64,000 nucleotides of DNA from positions 2,356,001-2,420,000 of the forward strand of contig NZ_JAFBCT010000001.1 of assembly GCF_016907835.1 (NCBI RefSeq). Reading direction: 5' to 3'. Made by a program: the position numbers and the translations under genes. The notes under the pieces are model-generated. The model saw only the letters and a program-made list of their open reading frames with translations, did no database searches and was not told where the DNA came from. Source of the DNA: Agromyces cerinus (GTDB taxonomy: Bacteria; Actinomycetota; Actinomycetes; Actinomycetales; Microbacteriaceae). Below, piece after piece: positions 50,259 to 59,708 of this stretch (position 1 is the first letter of the stretch; the number at the start of each line of letters is the position of its first letter).

Positions 50259-51404
50259 TCAGTCGGCCGGTTGCTCGGCGGATGCCGCGGCATCCGCTCG
50301 ATCGGCCGCGGCGAGGTCGGTCGCGCCGAGATCGGCGACGGCGCCCAGCTCGGCATCGGCGGCGTCGGATGCCGCGAGCAGCTCCTTCACCCGCGGCACG
50401 ACCTCCGTGGCGTAGAGCTCGATGCTGCGCATCATGGCCTCGTGCGGCAGGGCGCCGTTGGAGTACTTCATGTCGAACCGGCTCGCCCCGACGGCGCGCA
50501 TCGCTGCGGCGATCTTGGCGGCGACGTTCTCGGGCGACCCCGCGTAGAGCGCGCCGTTCGGCCCGGCCTCGTCTTCGAAATGGTCGCGGTCGACCGCGCC
50601 CCAACCGCGCTCGCGACCGATGCGGTCGATGCTGACCTTGTAGTGCGGCCAGAGCGTGTCGAGCGCCTCGGCGTCGGTCTCGGCGATGAATCCGGGCGAG
50701 TGGATGGCGATCGGCTGCAGCGGCTTGTCGAACTGGTCGAGGGCGCGGCGGTAGAGGTCCGCGAGGGGCGCGAACCGCGCTGGGCTGCCGCCGATGATCG
50801 CGAGTACGAGCGGCAGGCCGTAGTGGGCCGCGCGCACGACGGATTCGGGGCTGCCGCCGACGCCGACCCAGGTCTTCAGCCGGCCGTGCTCGACGGGCGG
50901 GTAGACGAGCTGGTCGGTCAGCGAGGAGCGCAGCTGGCCGCTCCAGGTGACGGGCTCCTGCGACAGCAGGGCCGAGAAGAGGTTGAGCTTCTCCTCGAAG
51001 AGCGCCTGGTACTGGTTCAGTTCGAAGCCGAAGAGCGGGAACGACTCGATGAAGGAGCCGCGGCCGAGGATGACCTCTGCGCGGCCGTTCGAGAGCCCGT
51101 CGAGCGTCGCGAAGCGCTCGAAGACGCGTACGGGGTCGTCGGAGCTCAGCACGGTGACCGCGGAACCGAGGTGGATGCGCTCGGTGCGACCGGCGATCGC
51201 GCCGAGCACGACCTCGGGCGCCGAGACCGCGAAGTCCACCCGGTGGTGCTCGCCGACGCCGAAGAAGTCGAGACCGAGACGGTCGGCCAGCACGGCCTCC
51301 TCCACGACGTTGCGCAGCACCTGGGCGTGCGGCAGGAGGCTGCCATCGGCCCTGCTCGTCACGTCGCCGAAGGTGTCGACTCCGAATTCGTACCGCTCAG
51401 ACAT
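50259..51404 (-). CDS. LLM class flavin-dependent oxidoreductase
   Basis: A 381-residue luciferase-like TIM-barrel flavoprotein (FMN or F420 cofactor). VGEHHRVDFAVSAPEVVLGAIAGRTERI and DPVRVFERFATLDGLSNGRAEVILGRGS are family hallmarks. The C-terminal 40 residues are an Ala/Asp-rich tail containing a copy of the 16-bp palindrome. Substrate unknown. GAGAGGGAT precedes ATG 51404. Divergent from the F420-type NADP reductase-like gene, which hints at shared F420 chemistry (inference). Confidence 0.87.
   Translation of the reverse strand: MSERYEFGVDTFGDVTSRADGSLLPHAQVLRNVVEEAVLADRLGLDFFGVGEHHRVDFAVSAPEVVLGAIAGRTERIHLGSAVTVLSSDDPVRVFERFATLDGLSNGRAEVILGRGSFIESFPLFGFELNQYQALFEEKLNLFSALLSQEPVTWSGQLRSSLTDQLVYPPVEHGRLKTWVGVGGSPESVVRAAHYGLPLVLAIIGGSPARFAPLADLYRRALDQFDKPLQPIAIHSPGFIAETDAEALDTLWPHYKVSIDRIGRERGWGAVDRDHFEDEAGPNGALYAGSPENVAAKIAAAMRAVGASRFDMKYSNGALPHEAMMRSIELYATEVVPRVKELLAASDAADAELGAVADLGATDLAAADRADAAASAEQPAD
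50280..50295. repeat. 16-bp palindrome, copy 3
   Basis: GGATGCCGCGGCATCC in the region coding the tail of the luciferase-like oxidoreductase. Confidence 0.7.
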
Positions 51405-51593
51405 CGCGATCCCTCTCCACATTTCCATACGCCTGCATGCAACTCGCACGCGTCACTGGGAACCACCGTCGGGACGAGACTATTCCCCGTCATCGACGCG
51501 CGCACCGCCCGCGGGAATGCCCGCTGCGGCCGGCGCGTTCATTTCCATGACGACGCATCGATCTGGTGGGTCGAGGGATGGGAGAATCGAAAC

Positions 51594-52247
51594 GTGACGG
51601 ATCGGCCGGTCATCGGAATCTACGGCGCGGGCAAGGTGGGCACAGCCCTCGCCCGCCTCCTCGTGGCATCCGGGCACCGCGTGCTCATCGCGGGTTCGCC
51701 GCGCCAGACGGCACTCGACTTGCTCGTCGGCGTCGTCGCCCCCGGTGCCGAGGTGACCTCCCCCGAGATCCTCGCCGAGACGGCGGACGTCATCATCGTC
51801 GCCGTGCCGTTCGGCAAGGCCGGCACCGTGCCCTGGGATGCGTTCGACGGCCGCATCGTCGTCGACGCCATGAACTACTGGCCGCCGGTCGACGGCAACA
51901 TCGCCGAGATCGACGACGACGACCGCACGACGAGCGAGATCAACGCCGCACGCAACCCGCGCGCCCGGGTCGTGAAGTCGCTGAACCACCTCGGCTACCA
52001 CGAGATGGAGGACGACAGCATGGACGCCGGTTCTCCCCTGCGGCGCGCCCTCGCCGTCGTCGGCGACGATGTCGAGGCTCGGGCGGTGGTCGCCGAGATC
52101 ATCGACGAGCTCGGGTTCGACCCGGTCGACGGCGGCGAACTCCGACACGGCGTCGCCCTCGAGCCAGGGCACCCCGCATTCGGCCGCGAACTCTCGGCGG
52201 CCGAGCTCGCGGCGCTGCTCACGCCCGCCGTGCATCTCGCCGCCTGA
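51594..52247 (+). CDS. NADPH-dependent F420 reductase-like protein
   Basis: A 217-residue Rossmann protein with GxGxxG at Gly11, Gly13, Gly16 (GIYGAGKVGTALARLL) and the family segments VVDAMNYWPP and KSLNHLGYHEME. It resembles F420H2:NADP+ oxidoreductases and NAD-binding proteins of that family, which transfer hydride between NADPH and F420. GTG 51594 with GGGAG upstream is the start. The neighbouring luciferase-like gene makes F420 use plausible. Confidence 0.8.
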   Translation: MTDRPVIGIYGAGKVGTALARLLVASGHRVLIAGSPRQTALDLLVGVVAPGAEVTSPEILAETADVIIVAVPFGKAGTVPWDAFDGRIVVDAMNYWPPVDGNIAEIDDDDRTTSEINAARNPRARVVKSLNHLGYHEMEDDSMDAGSPLRRALAVVGDDVEARAVVAEIIDELGFDPVDGGELRHGVALEPGHPAFGRELSAAELAALLTPAVHLAA

Positions 52248-52291
52248 GCGGCCCGCGCGAGCCGCGACATCCGCTCATTTAGGGTGGGTGG

Positions 52292-53632
52292 ATGCCCGAA
52301 CCCGTGACCGTTCGCGACGGCTCAGCCGAACGCCTCTCCCGCATGGTGCAGCTGCCGACGGTGTCGGCCGAACTCGCCGAACGCGGCCTCGCCGACTTCG
52401 ACCGCTTCCGCGAGCTCATCGCCGAGCTCTACCCCCTCGTGCACGAGCACCTCGCCTTCGAGCAGGTCACCGATCTCGGGCTGCTCTTCCACTGGCGCGG
52501 ACGCGGTGACGCCGACCCCGTCGTGCTGATGGCGCACTTCGACGTCGTGCCGGTCGACGAGCGAGACGGATGGCGCTTCCCGCCGTTCGAGGGGCGCATC
52601 GCCGACGGCTCGGTGTGGGGCCGCGGCACGCTCGACGACAAGGGTCCGCTGCTCGTCGTGCTCGAGGCGGTCGAGAACCTCCTCGCCGACGGGTTCACTC
52701 CGGCGCGCGACGTGTACCTCTCGTTCGGCGGCAACGAGGAGAGCCACGGCGCGGCAGCTGTGGCGATCGCGGCACTCTTCCAGGAGCGCGGCATCACGCC
52801 GTGGCTCGTGCTCGACGAGGGCGGCGCCGTGGTCGACGCGCCCCTGCCGTTCGTGCAGGTTCCCGCCGCGATGGTCGGGGTCGGCGAGAAGGGCGTGCTC
52901 ACGGTGCGACTGACGGCCCGCGGCGACGGGGGCCACGCCTCCGCTCCGCCGAAGACGACGCCGACGGCGCGGATCGCCCGTGCCGTCGACCGCCTCGCGC
53001 CGAATCCGTTCCCGAAGCGCATGCCGCGATCGATGCGGGCGATGCTCTCGAGCTTCGTGCCGCACACGCGCGGCGGATCGCGGCTGCTGCTCCGCCTCCT
53101 CATCGCCCTCCCCTGGGTCACGGCCCGCGTGTTCTCGCGGCTCGGCGGCGAGCCCGCCGCCCTCGTGCACACGACCGTCGCCGCCACGATGCTCGAGGCC
53201 GGCACCGCCGACAACGTGCTGCCGTCGCAGGCGACGGCCACCCTGAACCTGCGCATCGCCGTCGGCGAGACCGTCGAGTCGGTCGTCGCGCACCTGCGCC
53301 GCGTCATCCGCGACCCCGAGGTGGAGGTGACCGTCGTCGAGGGCGGCGACCCTTCCCCCGAGTCGCCGACCGACTCCGCGCAGTTCGCGGCGATCGCGGC
53401 GGCGGTCGCCGCGTCGTATCCCGAGGCGACGACGGCGCCGTACCTCATGATGGCGGCGACCGACTCGCGGTACTTCCACCGCTTCTCGCCCGCCGTGTAC
53501 CGCTTCGCGCCGATCGCCATGACCGCCGCCCAGCGCGCGTCCATCCACGGGGTCGACGAGTGGGTGACGATCGACAGCCTCGAGCGCGGTGAGCGGTTCC
53601 ACCGCGCCCTCATCGCAGCGATTCCCGAGTGA
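52292..53632 (+). CDS. M20 family metallopeptidase (carboxypeptidase/dipeptidase type)
   Basis: A 446-residue M20 peptidase. Metal ligands are seen in MAHFDVVP (His82, Asp84), GRGTLDDKGP (Asp115), NEES (Glu149/150) and a late His in the SIHGVDEW region; the dimerisation lid domain lies at about 200-320. It resembles carboxypeptidase PM20D1/Sac-type di-zinc enzymes. A TAGGGT -10 box ends six bases before ATG 52292, so leaderless. Cytosolic; peptide substrate unknown. Confidence 0.88.
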   Translation: MPEPVTVRDGSAERLSRMVQLPTVSAELAERGLADFDRFRELIAELYPLVHEHLAFEQVTDLGLLFHWRGRGDADPVVLMAHFDVVPVDERDGWRFPPFEGRIADGSVWGRGTLDDKGPLLVVLEAVENLLADGFTPARDVYLSFGGNEESHGAAAVAIAALFQERGITPWLVLDEGGAVVDAPLPFVQVPAAMVGVGEKGVLTVRLTARGDGGHASAPPKTTPTARIARAVDRLAPNPFPKRMPRSMRAMLSSFVPHTRGGSRLLLRLLIALPWVTARVFSRLGGEPAALVHTTVAATMLEAGTADNVLPSQATATLNLRIAVGETVESVVAHLRRVIRDPEVEVTVVEGGDPSPESPTDSAQFAAIAAAVAASYPEATTAPYLMMAATDSRYFHRFSPAVYRFAPIAMTAAQRASIHGVDEWVTIDSLERGERFHRALIAAIPE

Positions 53633-53680
53633 GACGGATGACCCATTAGGGTGAGTCCACCCCATCCCGAAGGAGCCCCG

Positions 53681-55129
53681 ATGTCGCGTGCTGCCAGACT
53701 CGGTCCCGTTGCCGCGATCGTCGGATTCCTCGCCTTCGTCGAGTTCACGAGCGGCATCCTGCAGGGCTACTACACGCCGCTGCTGACCGACATCGCCCGG
53801 CACCTCGGCATCCACGACGCCGATGTCAACTGGCTCGAGGGCACGCAGCTGATGCTCTCGGCGCTCGTCGTGCCTGCGTTCGCGAAACTCGGCGACATGG
53901 TCGGCCACAAGCGCATGCTTGTGTGGTCGACGGCGGTCACCGCCGTCGCCTCGATCGCGCTCGCCTTCACCGACCAGTTCTGGGTGTTCCTCGTCGCGTG
54001 GGCGCTGCAGGGGTTCTACGTCGTCTGGCTGCCCCTCGAGATCGCGCTCATCTGGTCGCGCAGCCGTTCGGCCGACCGTCCGGCGGCGATGACCCGCAAG
54101 GCGGCGGGCCTGCTCGTCGCGGCGCTCGAGCTCGGCGCGATCGCCGGTGCGCTCTCGGCGGGCGCCCTCGCCGAACTCCTCCCCATGCAGGCGCTGCTTC
54201 TCGTGCCGGCAGTCGCGGTGGTCGCCTGCTTCTTCGTCGTGCTGTTCGGCGTGAAGGAGTCGCCCGACCTCACCGGCGGCACGCTCGACACCGGCGGACT
54301 CATCCTCATCTCGCTCGCCCTGCTCTCCCTCACGGGCGGGCTCAGCTTCATGCGCCTGAACGGCCCCGCCGACCTGCTGTCCTGGGCGCTCGTGGCGCTC
54401 GGCGCCCTGCTCGTGATCCCGTTCGCGCGGTACGAGCTGAAGCACCCCGACCCGCTCATCGACGTGCGCATGTTCCGCGAGCCCACCCTGTGGCCGATCT
54501 TCCTCACCGCAGGGCTCTTCGGCGTCAGCGTGCTCGGCGCGCAGGCGCCCCTCTCGACCTTCGCCCGAACGGATGCCGCGGAGTACGGCTTCGGCCTGAG
54601 CGCGACGACCGGCCAGACGTCGATCCTCGTCGGCGCCTACGTGCTCTCCCTCGTGGTCGGCGCGATGCTCTTCCCGCTCGCCACCCGCTGGGTCACACCG
54701 CGCGTCGCCCTCATCGGTGCGAGCTCGCTCGTCGCGACCGGCTATCTGCTGTTCCTCCCCTTCCACGACGGATACGCACAGGTGCTCGCGAACATGATCA
54801 TCGCGGGCATCGGCTCCGGCGCCCTCGTCGCCGCGCTCCCCGCCGCCGCTGCCGCAGCGGCCCCGGCCCACCAGACGGGTGTCGCGACGGGCCTCACGAA
54901 CTCCGTGAAGACCGTCGGCGGCGCCATCGCCTCCTGCGTCTTCGGCATCGCGCTGCTCGGCGCCGCCGGTGAGGCCGCGACGGGCACAGCCGGCGCCTTC
55001 GGCGGGTACATCACCGTCTGGCTCGTGTGCGGACTCACGGCGGCACTGGCGGCCGTGCTGCTCGCCTTCGTGCCGAAGCTCGCGTTCTCCGACGCACCTG
55101 TCGTTGAGGCCGCCACCGCCGTACGCTGA
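53681..55129 (+). CDS. MFS transporter, DHA2-like
   Basis: A 482-residue major facilitator with about fourteen hydrophobic segments, in the pattern of EmrB/QacA drug exporters. GDMVGHKRMLVWS is the loop 2-3 motif. AAGGAG precedes ATG 53681. It is followed 23 bp later by the AlkD-like gene, likely in one operon. Export substrate unknown. Confidence 0.83.
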   Translation: MSRAARLGPVAAIVGFLAFVEFTSGILQGYYTPLLTDIARHLGIHDADVNWLEGTQLMLSALVVPAFAKLGDMVGHKRMLVWSTAVTAVASIALAFTDQFWVFLVAWALQGFYVVWLPLEIALIWSRSRSADRPAAMTRKAAGLLVAALELGAIAGALSAGALAELLPMQALLLVPAVAVVACFFVVLFGVKESPDLTGGTLDTGGLILISLALLSLTGGLSFMRLNGPADLLSWALVALGALLVIPFARYELKHPDPLIDVRMFREPTLWPIFLTAGLFGVSVLGAQAPLSTFARTDAAEYGFGLSATTGQTSILVGAYVLSLVVGAMLFPLATRWVTPRVALIGASSLVATGYLLFLPFHDGYAQVLANMIIAGIGSGALVAALPAAAAAAAPAHQTGVATGLTNSVKTVGGAIASCVFGIALLGAAGEAATGTAGAFGGYITVWLVCGLTAALAAVLLAFVPKLAFSDAPVVEAATAVR

Positions 55130-55152
55130 TCCCGACGACGGGAGGGCGCGAT

Positions 55153-55845
55153 TTGGATGCCGCAGCGCTCGTCGCCACGCTCGAAGGCCTCGCGAGCGAG
55201 GAGGAGCGGGAGAAGTACACGCGCTACTTCCCACCCGACCCGGACGCCCCGTTCATGGGGGTGCGCATGGGTGCCGTGTTCGACCTCGCGAAGACGGCGC
55301 TCGACCTGCCGGCGGGCGAGCTCGAGACGCTGCTCGAGCAGCCGACGCACGAGGTGCGCGCCCTCGCCTGCAGCATCATGGGCAAGTGCGCGGCACGACC
55401 GAAGACGGACACCGAGCGGCGCGACGAACTCTACGAGCTCTACCTCCGCCGACACGACCGCATCGACCAGTGGGACCTCGTCGACCTCGCCGCACGCGAT
55501 GTCGTCGGCGGGTACCTGATCGAACGAGATCGGGCTCCGCTCGCCGGGCTCGCGGCATCCGCGTTCTGGCCCGAGCGCCGCACCGCGCTCGTGGCGACGT
55601 TCGCGTTCCTCCGCCGCGGTGAGCTCGACGATGCGTTCGAGCTCTCCGAGACCCTCGCCGACGATCCCGAGCCGCTCGTGCAGAAGGCACTCGGCTGGGT
55701 GCTCCGGGCCGCCGGCGACCTCGATCGCGATCGGCTCACGGCCTTCGTCGAGCGCCACGCCCCGACGATGCCACGTGTCGCATTGCGCGCCGCGATCGAG
55801 CATTACGACAGGCCCGAGCGCTCCCGATTCCTCGCGATCCGCTGA
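55153..55845 (+). CDS. alkD: DNA alkylation repair protein AlkD-like
   Basis: A 230-residue HEAT-like repeat protein. It keeps AlkD landmarks: FMGVRMGAVFDLAK near 34-48, Trp107 and Asp111 in QWDLVD, the FWPERRTA block at 138-145, and Trp182 in VQKALGWVLR, which correspond to Trp109, Asp113, Arg148 and Trp187 of Bacillus AlkD. It should excise N3- and N7-alkylated bases. The start is TTG 55153 behind GGGAGGG. It is coexpressed with an efflux pump, which suits xenobiotic or genotoxin defence (inference). Confidence 0.87.
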   Translation: MDAAALVATLEGLASEEEREKYTRYFPPDPDAPFMGVRMGAVFDLAKTALDLPAGELETLLEQPTHEVRALACSIMGKCAARPKTDTERRDELYELYLRRHDRIDQWDLVDLAARDVVGGYLIERDRAPLAGLAASAFWPERRTALVATFAFLRRGELDDAFELSETLADDPEPLVQKALGWVLRAAGDLDRDRLTAFVERHAPTMPRVALRAAIEHYDRPERSRFLAIR

Positions 55846-55885
55846 GTCGTCCCGCGGCGATCGAGACGGCTGCCCGCCGCCCGCG

Positions 55886-57379
55886 TCAGCCGGCCGCCGG
55901 CTCCGTTCCGCCGAGGGCGCTGCGCTGTCGCCGCCGCGCCCCGAGATCGGCCACGCCGATCGCGAAGGCGATCGCGACGAAGATCGCGACCGCGAGCATG
56001 CCGATGCCGTAGGCGTGGTGGTACACGGTGAGGTCGGGCTCGCCATCGGACTCGCGGAAGATCGTCGAGTAGAAGAGCGAGAGCGTGACGGCCGTGCCGA
56101 TCGCCGTGCCGATGCGCTGGCCCAGCTGACCGACCGAGCCGGCCAGGCCGCCCTGCTTGACCGGGATGTCCATGAGCGTCAGCGTCTGGTTCGGCGAGAC
56201 GACGAGACCGCCGCCCGCGCCGCCGATCACCATCGCGCCCGCCATCGCCCAGGGCGTGACTTCGGGCGATGTCGTGAGCGCGAAGAGCACGAGCAGCCCG
56301 ATGCCGACGAGGAGCAGTGCGAGCCCCCACACGACGAGCGGCCGGCCGAGGCGGTTGACGAGCGTGCCGCCGACCCACGAGCCGACGGCGCTCATGAGGG
56401 CGAAGCCGATGCCGACCATGCCCGCGAAGACGGCCTCGAGTCCGAGGCCGTGCTGCAGGTAGAGCGTCGTGAGCAGGAACATCGACGGCATCGCCGCGAA
56501 GTACACGCTCGCGAGCGCAGTGCCGTTGCGGAACGAACTCACGCCGAAGAGGGCGAGCGGTACGAGCGGATGCTTGCCGGATGCCGCGTAGTGCCGCTCC
56601 CACGCGATGAACGCCGTGATCGCGAAGACGAACAGCACGAGCACCCACCAGCGCGCCGGGTTGTCGGTCGGCGAGCCCGTCGTGAAGAGGAACGGCCACA
56701 TGAGGGAGATCACCGTGACGGCGAAGAGCACGAGGCCGACCGGGTCGAGCGACAGCGGCTTCGACGACGGATGCCGCGTCACCGGCAGCAGCCAGATCGC
56801 GAGCGCGATCGCGGCGAGGGCGAGCGGCACGTTCATCCAGAAGATGCCGCGCCAGCCGTCTTCGGGCCCGCCGATCGCGATCATCAGCCCGCCGAGTGTC
56901 GGCCCGAACGCCGTCGCGAGCCCGATCGTCGCCCCGAAGAGCCCGAACGCCTTGCCGCGCTCCTTGCCGGTGAAGAGTTCCTGGATGATGCCGAGCACCT
57001 GCGGCATCTGGATGCCGGCGGCGACGCCCTGCAGGAGGCGCGCGATGAGCAGCACCTCGATGTTGGGCGCGAGCGCGGCGACGAGGCTCGTGAGCGTGAA
57101 GAGGCTGAGCCCCACGATGAAGAGCGTCTTGCGCGAGCGCTGGTCGCCGATGCGACCGGCCGGAACGAGCGTCAGGCCGAAGGTGAGCACGTAGCCGGCG
57201 ACGATGAGCTGGAGCTCCGTCGAGCCGGCGCCGAAGGCGTCTTCGATGGCCGGGAGCCCCACGTTGACCTTCGACAGGTCGAGGATCGTGAGCGCGGCGA
57301 CGGCGACGCACACCCAGTAGGCGCGCCAACGGTGGCCTTCGGGGAGGGTGATCGACCGGGTCTCTGGCGCTTGCGACAT
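55886..57379 (-). CDS. MFS transporter, DHA2 (EmrB/QacA) family
   Basis: A 497-residue fourteen-helix drug:H+ antiporter type protein. Motif A GRIGDQRSRKTLF and motif C GPTLGGLM are present. It exports toxic compounds; the range cannot be told. ATG 57379 is seven bases downstream of TAGGGT (57392-57387), so probably leaderless. Convergent with alkD and not linked to the other MFS gene. Confidence 0.87.
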   Translation of the reverse strand: MSQAPETRSITLPEGHRWRAYWVCVAVAALTILDLSKVNVGLPAIEDAFGAGSTELQLIVAGYVLTFGLTLVPAGRIGDQRSRKTLFIVGLSLFTLTSLVAALAPNIEVLLIARLLQGVAAGIQMPQVLGIIQELFTGKERGKAFGLFGATIGLATAFGPTLGGLMIAIGGPEDGWRGIFWMNVPLALAAIALAIWLLPVTRHPSSKPLSLDPVGLVLFAVTVISLMWPFLFTTGSPTDNPARWWVLVLFVFAITAFIAWERHYAASGKHPLVPLALFGVSSFRNGTALASVYFAAMPSMFLLTTLYLQHGLGLEAVFAGMVGIGFALMSAVGSWVGGTLVNRLGRPLVVWGLALLLVGIGLLVLFALTTSPEVTPWAMAGAMVIGGAGGGLVVSPNQTLTLMDIPVKQGGLAGSVGQLGQRIGTAIGTAVTLSLFYSTIFRESDGEPDLTVYHHAYGIGMLAVAIFVAIAFAIGVADLGARRRQRSALGGTEPAAG

Positions 57380-57406
57380 CCGTTCAACCCTATGTCCCCC
57401 GCCACC

Positions 57407-58312
57407 TCAGGCGTACAGGGGACCACCGCGCTCCTGGCCGCGTGCGATCGACGGCAGCGTGATGAGCGCGATGACGGCGATCGACTGGATCGCGAGGCAC
57501 CCCGCCATCGCCGCCCAGAGCGCATCGAGCTCGGTGAGGAGCATCGCGAGCTGCGTGACCGGGGTCACGACCGCGAGTGCCACCACCCATCGCAGTGCCG
57601 CGGAGCTCAGTCGGCCCCGGCGCGCCGGCGCCAGCCCGTCGGCACGGCCGGCGGTGAGCCCGAGCACGACTGCGCCGGCGACGAGGAGGCCGGTCCCGAC
57701 CCATCCGCAGTGCACGGGGTCGATCGGGGCCGCAAGGCTCGCCGTCACCGCGAACGGAGCGACCGCGACGAGTGCGATGCCGAGGAACGCTCCGACGTCG
57801 ATGCGCAACGGTTCGCCGCGTTCGACTCGTGGATCGGCTGAGCGGCCGCCACGGGCGTTCCAGTCCTGCTTTCGGGCGATCTCCGAGAACGCCGCGATGC
57901 CGAACACCATCATGCACTGCGCTGCGAAGAACGCTCCGACGTAGCGCGTCGCCGCGACGGGATCGGCGAACGCGGTCACGATGACGAGCACGGGCACGAG
58001 GGCCGCGAACGCGGCGACCCAGCGCAACGCGACAGGGCTGAGTCGACCGATGCGGCGCGGCGCACTGGAGACACCGCGCCGAGCCGTCGTCGCGAGCACC
58101 AGTTCCCCGGCGAGCAGCAATCCCGTCGACACCCAGTAGGCAGCCACGAGATCGAGTCCGGTGAACGCGGGAGCCGCAACCGAGACCGGCGCGAGCGCGA
58201 TGAGGCCGGCGGCGACCACGGCGCCGGGGTCGGCAGGGCGGTCCTCGACGATGCGGGTGGGAATCGCCTTCGGCGCGCGACGCTTCGGACGCGCCACCGT
58301 CGTCGCCCTCAT
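57407..58312 (-). CDS. Internally duplicated membrane protein of unknown function
   Basis: A 301-residue protein with two homologous halves, residues about 28-155 and 172-299, aligning without gaps at an offset of 144. Shared marks are YWVSTGLLLAGE (59-70) with GWVGTGLLVAGA, and RIGRLSPVALRW (87-98) with RRGRLSSAALRW (231-242). Each half has about three to four hydrophobic helices. The N-terminus is basic and cytoplasmic. No family recognised. GGGGGAG precedes ATG 58312. Confidence 0.75.
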   Translation of the reverse strand: MRATTVARPKRRAPKAIPTRIVEDRPADPGAVVAAGLIALAPVSVAAPAFTGLDLVAAYWVSTGLLLAGELVLATTARRGVSSAPRRIGRLSPVALRWVAAFAALVPVLVIVTAFADPVAATRYVGAFFAAQCMMVFGIAAFSEIARKQDWNARGGRSADPRVERGEPLRIDVGAFLGIALVAVAPFAVTASLAAPIDPVHCGWVGTGLLVAGAVVLGLTAGRADGLAPARRGRLSSAALRWVVALAVVTPVTQLAMLLTELDALWAAMAGCLAIQSIAVIALITLPSIARGQERGGPLYA

Positions 58313-58437
58313 GTCGCACTCCCCCGGTTCGCAGCACTCGAATGCATGTCCGTTCGAGGGTAGTGTCCGAGCGGCGGGATCGCATCGAAGGTCCCGGGTT
58401 CGTGGTGCCGCATGATCCAGGTGCGGCCGAAATGCAC

Positions 58438-58466
58438 GAAGGGCTCCCGCATGGCGGGAGCCCTTC
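58438..58466 (-). terminator. Terminator after tRNA-Ala
   Basis: GAAGGGCTCCCGC and GCGGGAGCCCTTC form a perfect 13-bp stem with an ATG/CAT loop eight bases from the tRNA 3' end. Leftward it continues GTGCATTT. Confidence 0.8.
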
Positions 58467-58473
58467 GACTCGG

Positions 58474-58546
58474 TGGACCCTAGGAGATTCGAACTCCTGA
58501 CCTCCTCGATGCGAACGAGGCGCGCTACCAGCTGCGCCAAGGGCCC
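58474..58546 (-). tRNA. alaT: tRNA-Ala, anticodon CGC
   Basis: A 73-nt tRNA. The acceptor stem GGGCCCT/AGGGTCC has the G3:U70 pair that identifies alanine tRNA. The anticodon arm is CCTCG-TTCGCAT-CGAGG with anticodon CGC for GCG, and the T-loop is TTCGAAT. A73 is the discriminator; CCA is not encoded (ACCG follows). Gene symbol is nominal. Confidence 0.95.
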
Positions 58547-58609
58547 GAGCGAGAAAAAGCCTATCATCTCGCAGTCGGTGGTTCAGACCATCCGGGTCGC
58601 TCGGCCCGG

Positions 58610-59656
58610 TCAGCCGGCCTGGCGGCGACGACGCAGCACGGCGTCGAGGTCGTCGAATCCGGGCTGCGCCTCGTCGATGATGCCCATGCGCGAATACGGG
58701 CTGACCGGCGCGTCGGCCGGCACCGAGGTCGCGGGCCGCGCACGCGCCGCCGCTGCCGAGGCGGCCGCTGCCGGCTTGATGACGGGCAGTTCGGGCTCCA
58801 GCTCCGCCGCGCGACGCGCGATGTCGTCGCCGGTCTCCGCTTTCTTCAGCTCCGCCGCCGCGTCGATGGAGGCCATCGCCATCGCGGCGATCGTGCCCCT
58901 CGACAGGTGCAGCGGCCGCGGCAGCGGCTGCGGCACCCAGCCGTCGGCGGGCGACTCCGGCTCGACGAGATCGATGGGCTCGAACGGTCGCGCCTCGACG
59001 ACGCTCGCCGTCCGGGCCGCGACGGGAGCCGCCGGGCGCACCCGCGCGAGCCTGACGAGGCCCGCGAGCGCGAGTGCCATGCCGAGCGCTCCGATCACGG
59101 GCGTGATGAGCGAGGCGCCGAGCGCGGCGGCGATGCCACCGCCGACGGCGGTGAGGAGCGAGACGAGCAGCAGGAGCGAGCACAGCGCCCGTCCGCGACG
59201 AAGCCGCTTGCGGGCGAGGGCGCTCTTCGGCGATCGAGGGCTCTGCACCGGAGCCGCCGGCACCTCTGCGGGCGCGATGATGGCGATCGGCTCCGTCGCC
59301 GCTGCGGCCGCGGCGAGCACGACGCCGACACGAAGTCGCGCGGCATCCACTGCGCCTTCAGCTGCCCAGCGCTCGGCGAGCGCCTCGCGCTCCTCGGCCT
59401 CCGCGGTGAGCCGGGCGGTCGCCTCGCGCTGCTGCAGGATGCGCTGCTGCGCCGCGACCTCGCGAGCCGTCGCCTCCACCCGGACGGGTTCGGGCGTCTC
59501 GGCGGTCTCGGCGAGGATGCGGAGCGTCTGCTGGAGCCGCACCGCGTTGCGTTCGGTGGCCATGTACTGGCGACGACGCAGCCAGTTCGGCAGGAGGTAC
59601 GCGATCCACAGCGCGGCTGCAACAGCCACGAGCAGCCCCCCACCGATCACGTCCAT
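58610..59656 (-). CDS. Hypothetical membrane protein with coiled coil
   Basis: A 348-residue protein: an N-terminal transmembrane helix (3-22) followed by basic LPNWLRRRQYMATERNAVR, a predicted coiled coil (about 60-105), two more helices (about 158-205) and a Pro/Ala-rich cytoplasmic tail. A similar gene near galU and tRNA genes is usual in Micrococcales. No family assigned. A TAGCGT box (59668-59663) lies six bases before ATG 59656, implying leaderless translation. Confidence 0.7.
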   Translation of the reverse strand: MDVIGGGLLVAVAAALWIAYLLPNWLRRRQYMATERNAVRLQQTLRILAETAETPEPVRVEATAREVAAQQRILQQREATARLTAEAEEREALAERWAAEGAVDAARLRVGVVLAAAAAATEPIAIIAPAEVPAAPVQSPRSPKSALARKRLRRGRALCSLLLLVSLLTAVGGGIAAALGASLITPVIGALGMALALAGLVRLARVRPAAPVAARTASVVEARPFEPIDLVEPESPADGWVPQPLPRPLHLSRGTIAAMAMASIDAAAELKKAETGDDIARRAAELEPELPVIKPAAAASAAAARARPATSVPADAPVSPYSRMGIIDEAQPGFDDLDAVLRRRRQAG

Positions 59657-59708
59657 GGGACAACGCTAGGTCACTACATGCCCTCAGCCGTACTCGACGC
59701 CCGCGTGT

